A stretch of DNA of 56,959 bases, taken from NCBI GenBank assembly GCA_015039365.1, contig WION01000334.1:1-56959 (forward strand), written 5' to 3'. The stretch comes from Amanita rubescens. Its lineage: Eukaryota > Basidiomycota > Agaricomycetes > Agaricales > Amanitaceae. The notes under the pieces are model-generated. The model searched no databases. It was given only the letters and a program-made list of their open reading frames with translations, and had not been told where the DNA came from. The number at the start of each line of letters is the position of its first letter. Within the stretch, counting starts at the first letter, position 1. Positions 49,788 through 56,959 of the stretch are shown one piece after another. Both the position numbers and the translations under genes were made by a program.

Positions 49788-50706
49788 ACGCCAACTTTTA
49801 GACTTGTATTGATGCGTACCTTTATTGATATCTTTCAGCTTCGCGGCAACCGCGCACGTGGCATCAACAGACGTGATGTAACGGAGAAAGAGAAGTCAAC
49901 CGAACAATAATCTTCGGGAAAATTGACGTCAGCCATGGTCTGAGGTATAAGCTACAAGCTATCCTGCCTATCTTTGCAAAATCGTCGGTCTTGAATCCGC
50001 GTCCTCCGTCATACGAATTCGCTCTCTTCGTGTCACCCTGTATATATAGAGGGCGAAAGAAGTATTGGTATTCTGGGAGATAGATCAATGATAGAACATG
50101 TTTGTCGTCTTGATAAAATAATTGTGTATGTATGACTCATCCGACCTTCGGAGTCAAGTCTATATTCAATCGCATTGACAAGTAAACACATCCAGGTGTT
50201 GAAGGATGGGAAAATTGCTGCTTCGCCGATATTGGAACCAACCGGAAAGATGGAACGGAGGATATGAGCGGAAAAATGTCACTGTCAGCGAAGCAGAAGA
50301 AGGTATCGAAGTAGGATTTTGAACTTGGACAAAAACGCAGCAAACGAAAAAGGTCGTGCACAGGCTCTGGGTCAAATATGTGCAAAGCGATAAGATAAGG
50401 ATGCCAGTGAGGAGATCGTGGGAACGGAATAAAAGGTTGTTCAACGTTCAATGTTCGTTCGCGAAGCAAACGCGTTTGGTGGTCGATAAAACAATTTCAA
50501 GTAAAGAATTCGCACATGGATAGTCAAAGGGATCTGATTCAAAATTCCCGTTCGAAGTCCTATACTACTACAGAGGGCATATACAGCATCTATATATGGA
50601 ATAGGAGTGATGAAACGGGTCGGGACGAATGAGTAAAGAAACGCATCGATTCAAATATGGGGGTAGGTGGAGCGTTAAGCCGAGAGGTTTGCCACGGCGG
50701 TGATGA
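49788..50706. other. Intergenic, nothing recognised
   Basis: Contains 'tatatatagaggg' near 50040 and open frames on the minus strand at 50137-50469 without domains. No gene called. Confidence 0.35.
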
Positions 50707-51759
50707 TCACTGTTGGTCAGCAACTGCATCGTCACGAGGAACATGGTGATGGTGGTGATGTTTATGCTCGGTAGTTTCCTCGTCGCGGGCGACATGGTGG
50801 CGGTCGTGGTCGTGGTCGTGTTTGTGCTCGGCAGTTTCCTCGTCGCGGGCGACATGGTGGTGGTGATGGTGTTTGTGCTCAGCACCTTCCTCGTCACGGG
50901 CAACATGGTGGTGGTGATTATGTTTATGCTCGGCAGTTTCCTCGTCGCGGGCGACATGGTGGCGGTGGTGGTGGTGGTGGTCATCGTCGTCGTGTTTATG
51001 CTCAGCGGTTTCCACTTCGCGAGGAACATGGTGGTGGTGATGTTTGTGCTCGGCAGTTTCCTCGTCGCGGGCGACATGGTGGTGGTGATGGTGTTTGTGC
51101 TCAGCACTTTCCTCGTCACGGGCAACATGGTGGTGGTGGTGATGTTTATGCTCAGCAGTTTCCTCGTCGCGGGCGACATTGTAGTGATGGTGGTGTTTAT
51201 GCTTAGCGCCTTCCTCATCACGGGCAACATGGTGGTGGCGGTGGTGGTCGTGTTTATGCTCCGCGGATTCCTCGTCGCGAGCAACATGGTGATGGTGATG
51301 GTGGTGTTTATGCTCAGCGCCTTCCTCGTCACGGGCAACATGGTGGTGGTGGTGGTCGTCGTCGTCGTGTTTATGCTCCGCGGTTTCCTCGTCGCGAGCA
51401 ACATGGTGGTGGTGGTGGTCGTCGTGTTTATGCTCCGCAGTTTCCTCGTCGCGAGGAACATGGTGGTGGTGTTTATGCTCGGCGCCTTCCTCGTCGCGGG
51501 TAACATGGTGGTGGTGACGATGATGATCATGGTCAACAACTGCGTCATCGCGAGCAACTATATGGCCGTGAGGCTTTCCATGGCCTGGAATTTCGTGATG
51601 AGGAGGGACATGGCCCGGGGCTTTGCCATGGTCAGGAGCGGGAGCGGCAGCAGCGACGCTGATCAGGGCAAGAGCAACGATGCTAGTGAGCGCAGTGAAC
51701 TGCACAAATGCATCAGTTGACCATAATCGTAATGTTTACAACAAGAGCTTTACCTTCAT
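50707..51759 (-). CDS. Secreted histidine-rich tandem-repeat protein
   Basis: Two exons: 51759-51754 (Met-Lys) and 51699-50707, about 330 residues. The family signal peptide FTALTSIVALALISVAAAA is followed by a Pro/His/Gly segment (HGKAPGHVPPHHEIPGHG) and then 14 repeats. Each repeat is a nearly constant VARDEETAEHK block plus a variable run of His, sometimes with Asp (HKHDDDDHHHHH). It ends VPRDDAVADQQ at 50707. The His count per unit varies from about 4 to 7, as expected for an expanding and contracting minisatellite. Alternating acidic (DEE) and His-rich blocks would bind Zn, Cu or Ni and change charge near pH 6. Extracellular metal binding or pH-responsive assembly are inferences. RD/RE sites between repeats lack the KR pair of Kex2. 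Antisense frame 50713-51720 is a shadow. Confidence 0.85.
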
Positions 51760-51840
51760 TGTTATGCAGCGAGTAAGAAGTCAAGAGTCCGGATTCGAAA
51801 AAAAGGCAAGAAACTTGTCTGAAGAATGCAGCCATAGTCG

Positions 51841-51975
51841 AGGCCTCTTTATACCTTTTCGAATACCTTTTCAACGACTGTAAAATCCAAACACGCCCCG
51901 GTAAGTCTGGACGATGACCCCTGTCATGTCAGCATTTTTTCGAACTACGGCATGTGCTGCATCCGCAGTCGAGAA
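51841..51975 (-). promoter_or_regulatory. Secreted-family promoter module
   Basis: Minus strand: GACTGCGGATGCAGCACATG (51972-51953), GGGGTCATCGTCCAGACTTA, then a doubled core with GTTGAAAAGGTAT followed by TCGAAAAGGTATAAAGAGG (51860-51842). The ATG is about 90 bp further on. It is the most complete copy of the module. Confidence 0.8.
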
Positions 51976-51984
51976 GATCCCACT

Positions 51985-52821
51985 CGTGGCGTTTGAGGAG
52001 TCCCGAGAGACTATGTATACCTACCATTATGCCGTCATCATGTGAAAGTATAGGAGCTGTGGCAGGAATAACGTTGTATCGGATATTCAAGGTAGTGATA
52101 ATTTGAAGAAACGACAGCTTCAAGTGGCGCTATTGCGCTGGTATTCGTCCGGGCAGTGACAGAATGGGTTATGTGACCGTCCTTCTATATATAGCCTAGC
52201 TATATTTGTATATATTTATATTTATATTTCTGGACCCTACCCTATTGCAGCCTGTCTCCTGTTGCTCGCTCGTATTATTCCAACGCAACGTCGCTAACTC
52301 GCGAAGCTGGTTAGCCATGGTTTGAGCTATTGCGGAGAAGAGACGAGTGGCGTGGATTCTTATCAGAATTGTGTCGCGCTCCATATGGGCCCGGTACCCG
52401 ACCGGGAGAGCAGATCCTGCGTCGCAGGCGTTGACAGCTTTAGACAGCTTTCAACTTCCTCGAGTCCTTTTTTATCCTTCTCCGTTCGCACGGCTAAGCT
52501 CAGTTGCTACTATTTTTAGATTGCGTGCCAATCAACAATGATTGAACAGGTGTCAGCCCCTGTCGCGCTCCAACAAGGTAAGTTTCCGACAAAAGAACTT
52601 CGACAAATGCTCGTATATGTGCAGTCAAGGCAATCTGGTTCAAAAAATTGTATCAATTTTCTATTCTACGTCTTACTATACACGTACAGTATATATAGCA
52701 TCTAGACATAGAATAGGTAGAGTGAAAAATAGATCAAGGCAGTCAAGTCTACTGGATGGGCATAAAGGAAGAAAGTTACATAACGATTCAGATTTACATG
52801 TTGCTATTTTGAGACGCGGTT
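51985..52821. other. Intergenic, nothing recognised
   Basis: An AT-rich run (tatatttatatttatatttc) lies near 52205-52230. No gene was supported. Confidence 0.35.
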
Positions 52822-53250
52822 TCAAGCCTGGACTGGGTTTGCCTCATTGCGGGGGACATGGTGGTGACGGAGGTGCTTAGTACTATCGGCGCTAGCCTCG
52901 CGGCGGGGGATATGGTGGTGGTGATCGCAGTTGTGGTCACTGGACTCATGGTCAGCATTATCGGCACTTGTCTCGTCGCGGGCAATATGGTGGTGGTGGT
53001 GGTCGCGGTGACGATCATGGTCATGATGACGGAAATGGTCGGCACTATTGGCACTTGCCTCGTCGCGGGCAATATGATGATCGCGGTCGCGGTGGTGGCC
53101 GTGGTGACGATCATGGTCGGCACTATTGGCAGGTGGTGGTGGTCGCAGACTCGCAGTGACGATCGTGGTCACGATGACGGGCACTATGCCGGTCAGTGTG
53201 GACGATGACTCTGGTCTCTCCATTCGACAAATGGTATGTGCTGCGAACGA
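52822..53250 (-). pseudogene. Histidine-rich paralogue fused to its promoter by deletion
   Basis: On the minus strand, the family upstream element (CGCAGCACATACCATTTGTCG, about 53245) and the GTCATCGTCCACACTGACCGG block are followed almost at once by His-rich repeats. The TATA, Met-Lys exon and signal exon are missing. Repeats read HHIARDEASANSADH and HHHIARDETSADNADH, then IPRREASADSTKHL, ending ANPVQA at 52822. About four units remain, more diverged than those at 50.7-51.8 kb. The open frame starts at a chance Met in former promoter sequence and lacks a signal peptide. It is probably non-functional as a secreted protein, but transcription from another start cannot be excluded. Confidence 0.7.
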
Positions 53251-53259
53251 CACCGAGGA

Positions 53260-56200
53260 AGTAATATTATGAGTTCACTTCGTTCAAAAATCTGTGTGTA
53301 GCAGCGATAACGTCGGTGATACGTGGAATCGGGATCAGAGGTTTAGAAGTCGATGTCGAGAATAGAACACATTTTTTAGACTGGATGCGCATCTGTCCCA
53401 CCTAAAGTCGTAGGCTTTCGGGATGCTGTGTCTCGATCCGGCACAGTATCACATTGGACGTACCAACATAAATTTCGAGATCCGATAATAAATTGCGTGA
53501 TCTGTTGATGCTAGCATGTCTGAATACAGCCAATATTGCCACCTGGCGCGGGTGGTTAGTCAGCGAATATGGATGAGAGTGACAATGAGCTTGCATGCTT
53601 TGGGAACTTATTTAAACCCAACGTAGGAAGTCACCTAATAGAGGCGAGATTAGCCTGCAATAAGTGGAAGTGGTGCGGCTGTCGTTATAAATGTAACGAT
53701 AGATGTGCGCTACATGGGGAGATGGGACGGCTGGGCTGAGAGAGAGCTGTCGACGCCTATGTGGGCAGTTTGGACCCGCAATGGGTTTGTATGAGCTGGA
53801 CCGGCCGGTGCCAAAAGCTCGGCTCGGCTCCAAGAAGAAGCGACTATCCTGGAACGCCGTGAGCTGTTTCTTCGCATCCTCTTGATCTCTCAAAATAATG
53901 AGTCGTCAAGTAGCTTAGCTTGCTAACGTGAGTGACTGCACTTGTGTTCTTTCTGCCCTCCGAGCGCCCCAATCAGTTTTCCCAGGGAATGCTGACACAA
54001 ATTGATCATATCTAAGTGAAATGGAGATTTATGTAATTGTTGGAGAACATACCTGGTGCCAATGACCATAATCCAAAGCCTCTTGTGTCGATAACAACAC
54101 CCAATCATCTTGTTCACAAAACGGCATTTGCTGCGCGCACAATGGAGGAGAGACTATTACGGAATTGCGTTAGTGAAGACCGTATTTGCCGTACGGCTTG
54201 CCCACAGTACAATAATAATGTAACGTGTTTTACTCCGGAGGGCTGGATGCCGATGTGCCGATTACGGGTGTTTAGAATCCAAGGTAAGCAGAGAGCCATT
54301 TTTCAACATTCTGGTCGCGCACTTAGTTGCAAACCATTAGCGCATTGTGCATGTATGAGTGAGACTCTGAGAGTTGCGCTTCGGAACGGGGCGAAATCAT
54401 TAGTCAGCGCTTCAACCAACCGTGGGAGTATCGATGATATTAAAAGTCTTACTAAATCGAGTAAGAATATCCTGCCGAAACTACTACCAGCTCCTCGGAC
54501 ACGTGTGTGTAGTTTCTCCCTGAACAAGTTCTCGGCATTAACTTCGGTACATTCACCTTCGTCAACGATTGGACCTATCATGTCCAAAAAAATTCAAGCC
54601 GCTTTGCCGAGACTTACATTAAGTTACGGCCCGACATTTGGGCCCCACTCACGTCACGTATCTGTTCAATTTTGGCTTACTTCGCGACGCCAACCCATCT
54701 AAAGTCAGGTTCCTTTTATCGGCGCGTGCCTTTGCTATTCAAAGAGAATTGACTAACTAGCTGTTTTTGTGCAAGTTCAATTATACTGGTGTTGAAAGGT
54801 ATACGACGTTCAATGGCCACTGTATGCTCAATGATCTAGTTCCTTCGAGGCCCAAATCAGATTTCACAGAAAATGTCAAAGCTGTCAAACTTCTCAGCTT
54901 GTTCCCGATGTGCCGACATGAACTGTCAGGATCATAAGGTGGAGGTATGAGAGCGGCATTACGCTACTATGTGCCGTGTACGTGTTCAGGTTCAACTACA
55001 TTTAGCCTCGAGGCTACCTTTGTCACGTATATTTATAGACCGCGTTGATTTATCTGTCCATAGGTATCTAAAGCGGAGATCCGGAGAAGCTCGACGGATC
55101 CATCATGCACGGCTCATCCCATCTTTCAGCTTGGATTGTATAACTTTTCTCTCAATAGGGTCAGCGAGCATCTCGCGGTAATTAATCACGAGTATCACGC
55201 GCCGTGACATTTTTCTCCGGTTCTTCTCCAATGCACAAATGTAGGTGATCAACTGCGGACCATTATTGTGGTATGCCCGTGTTCTTCGCAATGATTTGGA
55301 ATTATAGCATTCGTATGACTGAGTCTCACATTAGATTGACTCATCACGTATGATCGTTGTTGGCACCCCCAAAAAAACTTATCCGGAGGGCAATGTCATG
55401 TCCAAACTTGATGAAAGTTGGCGCTTTGGTTGCCGGATATAGACAGATCGGAAACCTGTTCCATTTTTTCCTTCCTCCGTGACTCGCGCTATATACAACT
55501 CACGGTGACAATCGCAGGAGTCGGAATCATTTTTCTGTGAGTTTTGGATTCTACTTTTGGCTTAATTGACTTTAAGTGGTAAATATGTCTTTCAGCAGCA
55601 TCAGTAGGAGCATACACTGTACACATAGACGAACATTTCGGCCGAGTCCTTAATCATGTCTCGACGACTATTTTGGGTATGCTTCGAAGTTTACAGGCTC
55701 GATTTCATATACAGTAGGTCCCACTTTTCTATTGCTCTTTTTGGGTGATGTCCTGAGAGAGAATTGAGCTTGGTCTTCCCTTGCGTGGGTCTTGGAGTCG
55801 AGAGTTATTCAAGTGCGGGCCCTCGGAAGTCGTAGATGGTTTGTCAGGCAAGTCGTTGCGACATATATGCCATACGCGCGTCGCTTCGATGGCCCTGTCA
55901 GTGCGTTTCTCCTGCTCGCCCATTTTTGCTTAATACGTGCGCAACCAGAGCACCGTCATGTGGTTCATGTTTCTGCAATTCTTTTCTATATTGTGAACTA
56001 GAAAAGACACCTACGCTGATACGGCCCCTAGCTAAAGAATATGTGAAGGAGATCAAGGAAAGAAAAGAGCAGAACGTTGTCCAGCGCCTCTCGCCGTCAT
56101 ACGTAATCAAGCGAAGAATTAAATGGTCAGAAGCTTTACGTTCTAGATGCGAATGATACACGATACTGAAGCGAAGAACGTTTGTGATATTGAACGTGTA

Positions 56201-56867
56201 AAACCTGCTGCGCAGTTTATCTAGTTACTCTACAATGGATGACAGATAAGATTCAAGATTTGGTCATCTTCGTGTTTCTGCTTCGCGGCAGCCGTGAGCG
56301 TGGATTAAACTTACAAGGGGAGCCAAAGAATGAACTGATAGTCTGAGTTATGGGCGACAAGGCATGCCAACGACGAGGAGATATTTTTAGGATGTGTGGA
56401 TAAAAAAAGACTTGGAAGCGGAAAGTCGTCGGAACGCCACTGATATATTACCCGCAAATGTGCATCACGCGGGAACTTTTTCGTGAGCCAATTCGCCCTC
56501 CAGTTTTACCGTGAACTGCAGTGTGGAGTGAGAATGGATGGCAGACTTTCGAGGGAGGGCAACAACTCGCCGAGGGCGGCGAAATCAGAATTTGATACAG
56601 GTGTCAGAAAGTGCACTGTGAGGCTTGATCAAATGCCACAAACAACGATCTCATTACATTCTTCCTCAGAACATCTCATGGTCTTAGATGATGAGTGTTG
56701 GCAGAATTACATGCTCTCGTATCATGAGATTACAAAAAAAAAAGATTGCAGTAAATGGAACCAAGATCATGAACGATCATATGTCAAATAAGGTGGGAGA
56801 ATATAGCGATGGATAAAGCTACTGGTCCATACAAGTCTAAGAATTTGGTTCTGGGGCGGAGTCTTAT
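53260..56867. other. Gene-poor 3.6 kb, no supported gene
   Basis: The longest open frame (54037-54702, plus) has 221 residues but no domain, and an opposing frame (54303-54587, minus) covers the same DNA. 55729-56160 has overlapping frames on both strands, again without features. I saw no tRNA, transposase or repeat from elsewhere in the window. Confidence 0.4.
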
Positions 56868-56959
56868 TTAAGCCTGGCCAGCATGGGGTGGAACCTTCCT
56901 GTGGGTCTTCTCATGGGGAGAAATGGTCGGTGTCGCGGGGCATAATATGGCCAGGAGTC
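56868..56959 (-). CDS. Proline-rich secreted paralogue, 3' end only
   Basis: Runs off the window edge. The minus strand frame ending at the stop (56868-56870) reads CPATPTISPHEKTHRKVPPHAGQA. This matches the pattern SATPSQ.PPHGKPPGKV and the C-terminal GQA of the gene at 46421-47621. Another frame of the same DNA reads TPGHIMPRD, a piece of the same repeat, so a frameshift may be present. It shows that the family continues beyond the window. Confidence 0.6.
   Translation of the reverse strand, partial: LLAILCPATPTISPHEKTHRKVPPHAGQA

Noticed and set aside
50713..51720. 335-residue Val/Met-rich 'membrane' open frame on the plus strand
   Set aside because: Antisense of the His-rich repeats (CAY reads as RTG). 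A third frame on the minus strand (50568-51557, Thr/Asn-rich) is likewise a shadow.
54037..54702. 221-residue plus-strand open frame as a gene
   Set aside because: No domain, no intron pattern, and an equally open opposing frame covers the same DNA; left as unassigned.

Overview
The window is nuclear DNA of a filamentous fungus, most likely a mushroom-forming basidiomycete (Agaricomycetes). Genes are cut by many 45-65 bp GT-AG introns, F-box/LRR proteins are duplicated, and small secreted proteins lie in clusters. Gene models were spliced by eye, so exon edges are predictions.

Left part (1-6.6 kb): an intron-rich kinesin-10 (Kid/KIF22-type) motor gene on the minus strand faces away from a complete intradiol ring-cleavage dioxygenase gene on the plus strand. 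From 6.9 to 10.9 kb lies a gene-free tract of diverged tandem units carrying a recurring motif close to TTGACGTTCGCCCG. Inverted relatives of this tract occur at 21.7-22.6 and 26.9-28.6 kb. Next come an acidic hypothetical protein (11.4-12.6 kb), an F-box/LRR gene with one frame break (13.2-14.6 kb), a decayed Cys-rich relic (14.9 kb), a four-exon F-box gene (15.8-17.7 kb) and a tiny four-exon gene resembling a double-stranded-RNA-binding domain (18.3-18.7 kb). The 2.44 kb around the 15.8 kb F-box gene recurs almost identically, inverted, at 34.7-37.1 kb.

Middle (19.8-34 kb): an F-box relic, then a tandem segmental duplication (about 21.7-26.1 and 26.9-34.0 kb). Three small secreted protein genes share a Met-Lys first exon, a signal-peptide exon and an 8-cysteine domain. 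One is Cys domain only, one has a short Pro/His linker, and one has a collagen-like Gly-Pro-Pro linker.

Right part (37-46 kb) holds housekeeping or enzyme genes, all on the minus strand: a secreted type-B carboxylesterase/lipase homologue whose catalytic Ser and His positions read Asn and Gln, an Old Yellow Enzyme-type flavin oxidoreductase, an LRR-like protein and a cyclophilin with an unusual N-terminal extension. From 46.4 kb to the end the secreted-protein family resumes: a proline-rich repeat protein, a broken proline-rich copy, a histidine-rich repeat protein, a 5'-deleted histidine-rich copy and a partial proline-rich gene at the window edge.

The secreted genes look like one modular family. 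A promoter module (GACTGCGGxxGCAGCACATG ... GTCATCGTCCA ... GTCGAAAAGGTATAAAGAGG) and a common start/signal cassette are attached to very different low-complexity or Cys-rich mature proteins. This is the best candidate for an undescribed system in the window. Its function is unknown; surface, wall or interaction-related roles are only inference.
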